This document shows positions 29,401-43,072 of a DNA stretch of 64,000 nucleotides, piece after piece; the first letter of the stretch is position 1, and each line of letters opens with the position of its first letter. The DNA comes from Macrosoma leucophasiata. Taxonomy: Eukaryota > Arthropoda > Insecta > Lepidoptera > Hedylidae. The stretch covers positions 21,373,501-21,437,500 of the forward strand of contig JAWQUS010000008.1 in assembly GCA_036365455.1 (NCBI GenBank), read 5' to 3'. A model generated the notes under the pieces. That model was not told where the DNA came from, made no database searches, and saw only the letters and a program-made list of their open reading frames with translations. The position numbers and the translations under genes were made by a program.

Positions 29401-32400
29401 AATAAGTGGTAGAGCTCCAGTGACAGAGCTTCATACCGCATCAACTAATCTATGTCTTTCCAGCCAATGTACGTCCCTGTAATATTTCCGCCACAGATAA
29501 CTCTGTTTGCCACTTCTGAGGTAAACCTAACCTAACCGAACCTAACATGTGAGACCTCAGAAGTAGCAAACCATCTACATTGAAATATCTGGTTTGAATG
29601 TAGATGTTTACAGGCAACATTCACTTACCATCAATGTGAACTGTATGCTTGTTTGCCACTTCATGTCATAAAAAGTCTCTTGTTCTACTAGGCTGTAATT
29701 GAGACAAATTTGTAAACGTAAATGTAGTTTAAGTTGCACTAATTGGATTTTCCGTTTAAATTTAATTACCGAAATAAAAACCTTTCTATTTTAGTATTTA
29801 CTTGGAACACTGCGAACCGTGCGATTGTAACGGTCAATCTAACATGTGTCACCCAGAAACAGGTGTTTGTTACGTAAGTATTAAAAATACATGTCATTAA
29901 GTTGTTAGTTTTTCACTTTATTCATCATATTCGGAAACTAACCACTATCGAAAACCGATAACTGCTGAGCGCCGACAAACACCGTCGTTCAAAGTGAAAA
30001 GGAGGGATTAATAGGCTAAGGATCAGATCAAAAATAACTATGATTAGAATCAAACTATGTTAGAAAAAAAATTCGCATTTAAAAAAATACCCATACATTG
30101 CCGATACCCATTTTTTTAAATTTGGAAATATATATTTTATGGTGCAGGTGAATATTGTTTATTTGCCTTAGTTTACAATTATTTTCCAGTAAAAAAAAAA
30201 TGCGTATCGCCCATGTATGGGTATTATTTTAAATTTAGAAAAAAAAATATAACGACTCCCATCTGCGTTCCACGTATACATTTATTGCCATGAAATTTCA
30301 GCCGAACGTCTACTGCTGTACCATAGCTTCCCTATAAGGGGATATGCTATATTCGCCACGCTTGGCATGCGGTAGTCGATCGGAATGGTGGTAGTTTTAC
30401 CACTGGACGCTGCCGGCCATCTTGCGTTATTGCACTTGGAATTGAAACGCCTAGTGGTCGGTGGATCGTCAGGTTCCGACGCTTACAATGCGTATTTACT
30501 AATACCTAATGTGATTTTTTTGTACAGAACTGCAGAGGCAACACCGCAGGAGAAAAATGTGAATTGTGTAGTGAGGGCTATGTGCGGGACCAATACAACA
30601 ATTGCGTGCGCCAGTCACCTGTTTCGTGCAAGTAAATATTGTTCATTTACCTTAGTTTAAAATTATTCTCCAGTAAGTGTTTCAACAATTTTAACAGTTT
30701 TTATAGACAGTAATAATATTTTGATATAAATAGGTTAAGTAATAACCGTGAATAAGTCTGTTACACTTTCTTTTTCTTAACGAGTTTCTTTAACGAGCGC
30801 ACGAAAGTGCTAAGAAATATATTAGTAAGCTAGTTTCAATACTAATATATTATCGGTCGTCGGAAATATTGTTGATTAATTATCATTTGAAACATTCCCT
30901 TTGTCTTCTTTTTCAAACAAAAACCTCGACTGATATATATATTTTTTAAAACAGCTGCGACCCTCGCGGTACCGACGGACCCTGCGATGTCTATGGTCAG
31001 TGCAATTGTAAAGAAAACGTCGAGGGTGAATCGTGCGACCGCTGCAGAGATGGAACATTCGATCTCGACGCCAATAATCCGCAGGGATGTATCCCCTGTT
31101 ATTGCTCCGGAGTTACCTCTGACTGTCACGAAGTAAGAAACCATTTTTGAGTCTTTGTAGTTTATTGGTTAACAGATTGATGCAGTTACCTATGATATGT
31201 TCTTAGGTTTTCGCGAGCTACACTCATTGCGTTTGAACGCTACGCAAGGCGTTTACAAAATCGATGGAGGTAGCTACATATAATATATTTTTTTCAAACT
31301 TCTGTCAGACAAATGTCACCTCAGTCTGCCCGGGACCACGGAAGCTGAAAAGCGACCGAAACGTCGGGTTGATTTTAAAAATCATTTTAGTTTAATATAC
31401 GCGAGATAAATCCGTAAAAATAGTTTTATTTCAAGCAGTTACCTATATTTACTTACCTGTATACACCGCCTTGCCAAGTAGCCATGAACGTAAATACGTT
31501 AGCAATATATCATAGACCTATTTTATTTGTTTAAAACTTTTAGTTAATATAGCTTTTGGATGGCGTAGTACCCGCACAACACAAAAATATTTGCCTCAGT
31601 ACAGTGCGGAACACTAATTTAGCAGCAGATAGATAACGTGGTAACTCCACTCTCAATTTCTGAGATCGAGAAAAGGAGTCTGAAATTGAGAGAATAAGTT
31701 ACATTCTGAGAGACTGGTGAATCATGAGACACACTAAAGGCCAAAATTATACATAAGGACAAGAGAGTTGGCATCGGGACGTGACGACCCCACCGCCCAC
31801 TAGAGGAAGAATTTTCTTCTACTGGAAGATAATTCTTCTACTAGCGCAGTCAGCCCACCGCACAATTACAATGTATGTTCCTCACTTACAACACACACAT
31901 TAAAATATATATGGTAACTCCTTTACATTTGTAGGCTAGTCACTACACCAGAATTCCCATGGCGGCCCCTATATTTGGTGAGAACTATGGTGGATATACA
32001 CTCATGGACTATCTGCGACCCGATGTAATAAAAGATGAATTTGTCCCAGCGCCATACGCAAGTGAACTGTCTTACATTTTCCAATCGCCGACCAGCGACG
32101 AACTGTATTGGTCACTACCAGTATTCCCCGGTAAGTAATCTGCATTGAACTAAAGAGTAGTGTGGAAGTGGAAAGAAAGAGTAACTCTCGTACATAGTAC
32201 CATGTTGACGTTCCTGGTGGTAGAGCTCCAGTGACGGACCTCGTGGGCGTTGGCACCAACGCATTACCTAATATACTTGCCGTTAAATGGTAGTGTTCAG
32301 CACTATCGTGTTCCAGTCAGGTGTATCAATGTACGGCCCTGTAATTTCCCGCACAGAGGCATAACACCTTAGGCTTCAGGAGTGGTAACGCATCTGCATT

Positions 32401-35400
32401 TTGACCTTGGTCTTTGTGTGGATGTCTATAGGCTGCAGTCATCACTTAACACCAATGTGAACTGCAAGCTTGTTTGCCACTTCCATTACATAAAAAATCA
32501 TAAAAATGGCAACTGATTTGAGTTGTCAGTTCGATTTCGTTTACAGCATGGAGAATAAAGGGAACGAGTACTAACTGATATGTAAGAGAAATTGAAAAAG
32601 TGTCCAGCGTGCCGCTGTAAATAAAGTTTCTAGTATCTGCCACAATAGCCCTAGCGCTCCAAAACACGATTATGAATTTAAGTGTCGTACGCGAGTGAAG
32701 TGTGAATTTTACTACCTCAAATATTTGCGTAATCTTAAACAATCAATAATGACTCTAACCCCTAGTTTGCACTCAAAACATTAAACATGATGATGATTCG
32801 CAACTTGTCGCATAAAGTATGTATTGCGATGAATGTCTTGTTGGTGCTAGCGTTCGCACTGCTGTCAAACCTATCATTTTAACATGTTTTTATGTGAATG
32901 TTTCATCAATGCAAACTCATTGTAACAAAAAAAAACTGAATTGAAAGACTAAATGATATAATCTGTAGTGAACTCTGAATAAAATTTAAAATCTTATGCT
33001 TTCATAGCGCCACCCGTATTTGTTATGTTTTGCTTTTTCAATATAGAGATCTCTTCATTGTCCATTGTTGAAAGACAACACGTGGGGAAAATTTTCAACA
33101 ATTTTGATGTTTCATTTCAAGTTAACAGGATGGGGTTAATGACTACGAATCGTTATCCTGTCGAAGTCGACAGACCCCACTTTTTATGATCGATACTTAT
33201 TCTTATCCTGCAGACGTACATGACCTTTTATGTAAAGGCTATGAAGACGCGAGAAAACTGCGTAGGTATAAAAATTGTCTGACGATTTATTAATGCAAGT
33301 ATTTTTTGACAGGGAACCGGGTTCTGTCTTACGGAGGAACGCTATCATTGAGACAGAAATATGAGACTGGTGGCTATCCTGACCAATCAATGCCAGGAAA
33401 AGATGTGATACTAATCAGTGATGAGATTTCCCTATATTGGTCAAATCCTACACCAATAAAAGCCAATGAGTCTCTGGTAAGATTAAAAAAATATCTATTA
33501 ATTTTTTTAAAGTATTAGTTGTGTACATTATCCCACTTGTACTATAAGAATAGAGCCAATTTTCACGTTTTTTACACGTGTCAGTCCTGCTCAGTGAACA
33601 TGTTCGTGCACAAGTGTGTAGTATTGTGCACATACAAAAGTTACGCACAGTTTTGACAGTAGTGAACATGTTCGTGCACAATTGTGTAGTATTGTGCACA
33701 TACGAAAGTTACGCACAGTTTTGACGGTAGTGAACATGTTCGTGCACAAGTGTATAGTATTGTGCACATACAAAAGTTACGCACATTTTTGACGGTAGTG
33801 AACATGTTCGAGCACAAGTGTATAGTATTGTGCACATACAAAAGTCAGGCACAGTTTTGACGGTAGTGAACATGTTCGTGCACAAGTGTATAGTATTGTG
33901 CACATACAAAAGTTACGCACAGTTTTGACGGTAGAGAACATGTTCGTGCACAAGTGTGTAGTATCGTGCACATACAACGGTTACGCACAGTTTTGCCGGG
34001 AGTGAATATGTTCGGACAAACGTGTGTAGTATTGTGCACAAAATTCTAGCCTTACAGGGCTAACGTTACTCGGATGGTTCAGTATCTCTCCTCTACTACA
34101 GAAGAAGAAACGTAGGCACGTGGCCTGATAATCTGGTGAAGGTCGAAGTAAATCGCTGGATGAGGGCAGCCCACGACCGTTCGTTGTATCAATCTCTTGG
34201 AAGAAGTCAATTTAATTGAATTATATGTTTCAGAGCTATCAAGTACCTCTTGTAGAAAATGGATGGTACATTCTCGATTCAGCTTTACGAGCCAGTCGCC
34301 ATGACTTCATGGGTGTTCTCAGCAACCTTAGACGTGTTCTTGTGAGAGCCACCTTATCGCCATACATCTATTCCACCTCCATCGCTGACGTATCAATGGA
34401 CACCGCCACTGAGAGCAATGACCCCGACTTGCCAGTTGCCAAGGGTGTTGAGGTAAATATTTTTCAAATTTTTCATCATAAATATCATATGACATGTATA
34501 CTTCTGTAATTTAATAAACGCACACACTGAAAATATTTGGTTCAGAATCGATAACCGAATCGATTTCAGGCATTTTAATATAGGTATTTGTTTATCTCAA
34601 AATTATGTACCTTCGTTAAATACTTACACTTATTTAGTGATTAGTCCATATAAATGAGACTTAAGTCCACCTGTTAAAAGCTTTATAATATACAAGTCCA
34701 AATGAGTTCAATTAAAATTAAAAAAAAAAAAAAAACAAAAACTGAAATTTATTCCTAGCGTAACAAAATTTAACAAATTGGTGATCTTCAGGAACGCACA
34801 CAGTAACAAGTATAAGTGACAATAACAGAAGTACACATACAAAATTAGATCACCAATATCCAATATCCAAAAAAAGGCGATTTCTTTCAGACATTCTAAC
34901 GTTCGGTATACCGAGCACTAAAGCCTCGAGAAATTTGTAGTTTTAAAGTATAGTAAGTAGTTTTTGTAGTTTTAAAGTATAGCAAAAAGAGTACACTTCA
35001 ACACTTATAGAACCCTACGTTCTTAAGTTCATATCTCCATCTGCCGCAGATTCGACTGTAATACGTTAAATCGTACCGTATATACTAAAAGCACAGCTAG
35101 TTCATAATTTAATTTAAATGTTATAGGTTAGGATCCCATTGCAAAATAATTTAGTTTATCCAGATATGCTGCAAACCTATTTAATACGCATATTTATAAT
35201 TTAGAGAATATATATTATATCTACTAGGTTGCCTATCAAAAAATGGCCTCAAGTATTTTTTATATTTTTGTTTTGGGAAAGATTTTTATTTATTTGTTCT
35301 TTCAATAAAATATCGTCCACCTCACGGCAATATGTATTAAGATTCTGAGAAATCACGTCTGCCGTGGCGCACTTGGCCGACCCTACGTATTTTCGTTCCG

Positions 35401-38400
35401 TCCCGATAACTTGTTACGTCCATGGCGTACATGTATTATTTATATATCAAATTAAAGGTAATTTTTTCTCATTATTATGGTATACGGGAGCCAAATTAAA
35501 TCGGCCACAAATAAGAGTTGCTGGCTGTTAAAGATAAAATAAATAATTAAAAACTTGCGTCCAAAGTTGATAGGCAACCTAGTAAATATATATTCTCTAG
35601 ATTATAAAGTTGCGTAAAAATTAGGTTTGCACCATATCTGGATGAACGAAATGATTCTGCAGTGGGATCTTAACCTATTAGCTTGTTTACTTACTAGGGC
35701 TTTAGTAGGAAACTTCTTTCACGACCAGATCTCGTTCACTTTTATTATTTCTTTTTCTCAATTATCGACGATATGTGCAGATGTGCATATGCCCGCCGGG
35801 CTACACGGGCACGAGTTGCGAGCAATGTTCGAGCGGTTACTACAAGGAGCGGTCGGGCAACTGTGCGCAATGCGAGTGCAACGGCCACGACTGTTCCCTG
35901 TCCAGCAATGACGAAGTGCTCTGTAACTGCCGTCCGCCATACTCGGGGCCCGATTGCTCGACTATTGGTGAGTCTTATTACGTTGTTCTGATTTCAAAAT
36001 TCGTCTCGATATTTTGTTGGAATTCTAAGAATAATGATACGAAAAAAAATGATACGAAAAAAATATGGGAATAAATGCTGTGACTACACATGCCAATTTA
36101 AACGTAATCAAAAAATCTTCTGAAAATTGAACTATGCTCTAAAGTTAAGTATTTTATATTAATAGAATGTGTAATTCCCTCTTTTACAAACTGACAAGAC
36201 AGAGTGAAGGGAAAGGAAAAATACATGCGTTATCATTCAATGGCATAATACCAAAAATGTTTTGAAAAAAAAAAAACATTTTAAAAAACTCAGTAAGCTC
36301 TTATTCAATTAAGTTATTTCTGCCACATAGTAAATCAGTCAGCATGTAACGTCAATTTTATACAAATATATCTTTTTTCTTAAACCTCAAAAGTAGCCGT
36401 GGACCAATTTTTTCATATCACCCCTTATGTATTATACTAACTTTTACGCTGCTTAAATAAATGCGAATACGAAATATCGTTTTACTTTACATTGGCAATA
36501 TGCGTAATAGCGCTGCCATAAAAAAAAAGTTTTATGCTCGGGGATGTCAGTAGTAGTAAACTCAGTAAACTGTCATTGCCTCATTTATTTCAACGAAAAG
36601 TAATTTAGGCCGGTTAAGAGATTTGCTTGTAACTAAACATTATGATATTATCATAGGCAATATTATGGAACTATATCCGACGATATAGAATTATTCATTA
36701 TAGTGCCAAAAACTGTAAAAATATTATGCTCGTCTATATATATTTTTTTAAGTCTAATGTCGGCTACACCACTAACGTTTTAATTGCGCAATTTTAGTCT
36801 TGCACACACCAACAATGACAGTTGTTGTATGACTTTGCGTAAAAGTTGTCGGCTGTGTGTCGACAACTTTTACGCTACGTTTTACTTGTGCAAACCGACC
36901 GGCATAAATTATCTTGAAAATTGTAGGTAACGACATGACCGTGCCTACCGTCTCTATATCACCGTACATGCGCGACTACTATGAGGGAGACAGAATAGAA
37001 CTGATTTGCACCACATCTGGAAACCCGGCGCCGACAGTATCCTGGCAGAGAACGTCCGGCAGACCCCTGCCAAGGACAGCTGAGGTCAACAATTTCTTCC
37101 TCATCATCGACAACGCCAATGTTGATGACTCTGGCGAATACAGGTAAAGTTGTTTATTGTTGTTTAACTGCCTCATTAGTCTAGTGGCTGCTGCTGCTTC
37201 GCTGGGGTCCTGGGTTCGAGCCTTGGGTCGTAGATTAAGTTGGCCAGTCCGTAACGTGTCCGAAAATGTTAATAGACTCTACTTCTACTGGTGGTTGAGC
37301 TCCAGTGACGGAGCTCTCGGGCGTAGGCACCACCGCATTACCTAATATACTTGCCGCTAAATGGTAGTGTTCAGCACTATCGTGGTCAGGTGGTAATATA
37401 CGCCCCTGTAATTTCCGGCACAGAGGCGTAACACCTTAGGTCTCAGCAGTGGTAACGCATCTGCATTTTGACCTCGGTCTCTGTGTAAGTGTCTATAGGC
37501 TGCAGTCATCATTTAACATCAATGTAAACTGTAAGCTTGTTTGCCACCTCCACATAAAAAAAAAAAAGACTCGCCACCTATTACTTGGCACGAAAACGTA
37601 ACGTAAAACGTGAATCACGGGTGTTTGAATACATTCATTCTCTGCTTACACATTAGGGTAATACAGGTGTGAACCCCTGCTGGGCCGATTGAGATGAAAT
37701 TTAGTACACAAATGTAAATGAGAGATTAAGAATTTTATACATGGAGGCCAGTTTCCGGAGATAAATTAGAACTTTTGACGCAAGAAGTTTTGTTGTTATT
37801 TAAGAAAATAGAAGATATTTGATCATATTGATCATCTTTCTCTCTCCCCTACTGATTCTAGTCCTATTACTAAGTTAAAAATATTGATAAAAATATATAT
37901 TCTTAAAAGTTTATTGCCTCTAGATTCCAGAAGGCTTCTAAGGAGTCTATGGTTTTAAAGGTATCATATAAAATTACCTAGTTACGTGGAATTCTGAGCA
38001 CGTGAGTGCGACTCGCGCTTGACCGTTTTTTAATTGTAATGTTTTGTCGACTTATTGTTACAGTTTTTTTGTATGTAGATGCAACATATTTTTTTAATTC
38101 TTTCTTACTAATATGATTTTTTTTTTGCAATAAATATGGTACAGTAATGTTGAAACATTAGAATTAGAGTAGCATGCAAATGTTAACATTTATACATTAA
38201 TAATTTAAAACAATTTTAAATAAAATGTTTAAAACTGTCTAAAAATAACAACATAATTAAAATTTATTAAATTAATATAAATAGTATTTATGTTACGAGT
38301 TTAAACTACGCGTGGATGTCGTTTTATAAATAACTAAGTAGCCTATGTTCTTTCTCAAAGTCAGCTCTATCTCTGTACCAAATTTCATTACAATCGGTCT

Positions 38401-41400
38401 AGTCGTTTGGACGTGAAAAGGTGACAGACAGACAGACAGACAGAGTTACTTTCGCATTTATAATATTAAAGTAGGGATTAGTAAGTTATTCGCAAACGGA
38501 TTTCGGTATTTTATGAACTATTTGAACTTGTAGATGCATAGCTTCGAACCGCGCTGGAAGCAGAGACGTAACAGCAATCGTGAACGTTCAACGCAAGTCG
38601 CCTTGGCAGCCGCGGGAACTAATCACAATATCGCCAACCTCGCCCAGCGTCGCCGAAGGCCAGAGCACAAACGTGATCTGCACCGGGACACCGGACATAC
38701 CTGCTGGCTCCTTGGAATGGATAAGGTGAATTTATTTTAACATGCATGGATGGGCATGGCCCCGCCTCTGGCGTAGGTCGGAAGCGATCTGCTCGGTTAA
38801 GCACTACGGGTGCGGTCGGGTAGTGTGATGGATGACCGCTAGTGGCAAATTAAATGCGCGTTTCCGTGCTTCGGAGGGCACGTTAAGCCGTCGGTCCCGG
38901 TTGCTTTCGACAGATAGCAGTCGTTAAACCTTGTCGGAGGCCTTATTTGAAAGGCGATTTGAAAACATCCGACAGCGGGTTGGCCACTAACCCACCCACC
39001 TCCACCAATTCACATTGGAGCAGCGTGGTGGAGTAAGCTCCAGGTCTCGCCCCCCAAAAAAAGGGGAGAGATTCGTGCCCAGCAGTGGGACGTATAATGG
39101 GTTGCCATTATTATATTATATTATTATTTTAACATTCACGAACGAATTTTATACTAATTTTAGCAAGTGACTTTTACTGGTGGTAGATCTCCAGTGACGG
39201 AGCTCGTAGGCGTAGACATCACCGCATTACCTAATATACTTGCCGCTAAATGGTAGTGTTCAGCACTATCGTGTTTCGGTCAGGTGGTAATGTACGGCCC
39301 TGTAATTTCCGGCACAGAGGCATAAGACATTTTATTTAAAGAAAAATGGAAAGAAAAAATTGACTTCAGGCGAGACTCGAACTCGCGGCCTACTGGGAAT
39401 CTAGTCCAGCCGCTCTTCCAATTGAGCTACTGAAGTCCTGCCCGATTTGTCAAATCTTTCCTTCACATTTATTGCATTGCTTTATGGTAGCAGCAGCGCC
39501 ATTTATTGCCAACTATGCTAGTTAGGCAACCGATATTATAGACTTTGCAGTTTATTGAATATCGTAAAGAAGTCGCTTTTACCCTTAATAATTGTTTTAT
39601 ATTATTTCGCATTAACACATGCTTGTGAAATATATTTTATTTAAAGAAAATGGAAAGAAAAATTTCAAATTTTTCTTTCCATTTTTCTTAATTTCAAATT
39701 TTTTTTAAAGAAAAATTTCAAAATGTTCTTTCCATTTTTTTAAATAAAATATATTTCACAAGCATGTGTTAATGCGAAATAATATAAAACAATTATTAGA
39801 GGCATAACACGTTAGGTCTCAGGAGTGGTAACGCATCTGCATTTTGACCTTCGTCTTCGTGTGGGTGTCTATAGGCTGCAGTCATCACTTAACATCAACG
39901 TGAAGTGCATGCTTGTTTGCCACTTCCATTACACAAAAAATAAGGGAAAATTTTAATTTTCACTTTGGGATTACAACTATTACAAGTTCACGGTGTGTAG
40001 GCAGAGAATATGTAATAATACTACGTATAGAATGGACATTTCGACATCCCGCCCGATTTGCTCGCATCACTCAACCCCTTCCCCTCTTATGGGCGACGGT
40101 TGGTATTTTGTACGTGCTACGCACACAGGTGCGTGTGTAAATACACGTCACTGATTGATGTCTGTTAAAGAAACCAAATTAAGCGTTTGTATGGAATTTT
40201 GGTGGAGTGTTCGCGGTGTGGTGTAGGCATACATTTTATATGTTTTTTATATGAAGAAGACTCAGACTAAAGGAATAAGAATAGACGGACTGCTTACGAA
40301 TACCGATTGACGTCGTCGAATTCAATACCAAATTGGAAGTGGTATTGCAATCGGCTCGCAGTAATTGTGAACCGTCTAAGGTAGCGCACGTCAGACATCC
40401 AAAATCAAAATATTTACTTAGTCCTCAGTGGGTCATGAAAAAATGTAAAAACACATCAGGAAATCTGAAAAAGAGGAGTTTGTCAAGTTATGGCTAAATA
40501 TTACAAAGACAATAAATTTAATATTTAATATTTTATTTCATACTAGCTGTGCCCGCGACTACGTCCGCGTGGAAATTTATGATTCTTCAGTATCTACCCA
40601 GACGAAGTCGTTGGCGAAGCTAATATAAAAGTAGCCTAAGTTACTCCTTATTACATAAGCTATCTGCCAGTGAAAGTCCCGTCAAAATCGGTCCAGCCGT
40701 TCCCGAGATTAGCGGGAACAAACAGACAAATAGACAGACATAAATTATAATAAATGTTGTTTTGGTATATGTACCGTGTATACATTTAGTAAAAAGCGGT
40801 TATTTTTATATTACAAACAGACAATCCAATTTTATTCATTTGTTACTTAATTGACAAATATTTTTTTTTTCACTTTTTTCTAATAATAGGCAGTCGGGGC
40901 CCCAGGTCGCCCTAGGTTTTATTATTAATGGACAATGTAAACTTAAATTAAAACATAAAATTTATAATTTTATAATTTTGACATGTCATCAGCATGCATC
41001 TATGAAATTGTGTATACATTGAGTGGTTTTAATTTCGCACGATTATTTCGCAGACAAGACGGAACCCCGCTGTTACAAAACGTAAAGTCCATCAACGGTG
41101 TGTTGACCATACGAAACGCGGTTCTTGACAACCAAGGCGTATACTTGTGTCAGAGCATATCGGCTTCTTACGTACAACCTGGAGCTGTCACGATAAACGT
41201 CTTTACCACAAGGACATATGATGAGCCCAACGTTACACTGTCCAAAAATTCTCTCTCGATACCTACTGGCGAGATTGGCACCATCGAATGTACGCCGCGT
41301 GGATATCCGCTGCCGCAGATCATATGGAAGAAAGTACGTATTAACTATATATATATTATTATGCTGGTGGTAGAGATCCAGTGACGGAGCGGGCGTAGGC

Positions 41401-42999
41401 ACTACTCCATTTTCTTATCTACTTGCTAAATGTTCAGCACTATCGTGTCCCATTCAGGTGGTGATGTACGGCCCTGTAATTTCCGGCACAGAGGCATAAG
41501 CACCGCCGCATTACCTAATCTATCTGGCGCCAAATTGTAGCTATGGCTCCGTAATAACCATCACAGAGGCAACACATTTTTGTCGTCAGAGGTGGCAACG
41601 CATCTGCATTTTGGAATCTCCAATTTTGCCCAGATGTCTATGGGCTGTAGCTTGCAGACTGCACATTACAGTATTAATTTACCATCCACATTTTTTTGGA
41701 ACTTTGCCTTTTTTGGAAGGATTCCAGTCCACCCTTGGAGTTAAGTCTGGAAATGTTAACAGTTCTACCATCTGTTGGATATCGATTATGGAACATAAAT
41801 GTAACTGGCGAACCATGGCTGTGTTCATATATGCTTGAATAAATGATGAATATGTTTATTTTTATAGCATAATGGCACATTTGGATCTGGTACCACTCAA
41901 CGTGACTACACTCTTATAATATCTAACGCTCAGGATAGCGATAGAGGTTACTACGTTTGCGAAGGCATCGCCAACCAGGCAACTATTTCAATTGCATACG
42001 TATACGTCGACATAGAAAGTAAGTTATTCGTTATACATCGTCTTATACTTTATCCTTAATACGTAAAACGATGAAACTACGAGTATGTTCCTTTATTATG
42101 ATTCCGTATCCAAAGGCTTAAAAACGGGACCCTATTACTAAGATTCCTGTCTGTCTATGAATATAATAGCTAGAGAGTTGATATTTTCAAATACGAGGGT
42201 TTTCTTTGCCGATATCACAACCAATACTTAAAACATATAAGTAAATATTTAAGGGGGCTTCCATACAATAAACGTGATTATATTGCCGTTTTTTTCATAG
42301 AAATTGGTAGGAAGTCTTTCGTACGAGAGCGCGACTTGCACTTGGAGTGTTTTTGTAATTGGGGGACACTTGACTAACGAAAAATGATGTTCGGAAATCC
42401 ATGATATTTTTGAAAGCCCTATCCAACAATACACTATATGGAAATCGAAAATAAAAAAAAAGTCTGCGCATTACATGTAGGGGAGGACCTTAATATTTTT
42501 TTTTTCATGTTTTTATTCTACCACTTTGTCGGCGTGATTAATGTGTATACATGTGCCAAATTTCAAGTCTAGTACCAAAAGTTTTTGCGATAAACCGCGG
42601 ACGGACAGACAGACAGACAGACAGACGGACATGGCGAAACTATAAGGGTTCCTTGTTTACTACGAAACCCTAAAAACTGTCACTACGTTATACCGTTTTA
42701 TTTTTCAGGAAGAGAACCACCGATCGTCGAAATTTATCCCAAAGATGAACAAGCAGTAGGCCTCGGAAGCCTGTTTGACCTGCAGTGTCGTGTGGTCGGG
42801 GGGGTGCCAGAGCCAATTGTCACGTGGAGTAGACCAAGACAGTTGACCCCGACCACAGAAATTCTCAAGAACAATGTTTTGAGGTGATAAACCTTTTCAT
42901 CCAATTCTATTAATTTAAGTGTAAAAAATGTGATAACAGTACATCAAAATAATTGTAAGAATCTCGAGTGTAAGCTTTTCAGTGAACACAGCCTGGGCC

Positions 43000-43072
<73 letters not shown>

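Larger units (their letters stand above)
39177..39937 (+). repeat. Element A copy 8, split by an insertion
   Basis: Left part 39177-39325 and right part 39798-39937 together form one A copy; the break carries a 10-bp target duplication agaggcataa (39316-39325, 39798-39807). Confidence 0.85.

Noticed and set aside
33591..34039. Series of overlapping His/Cys-rich minus-strand ORFs
   Set aside because: Produced by the 68-bp tandem repeat; the period shifts frame every unit.
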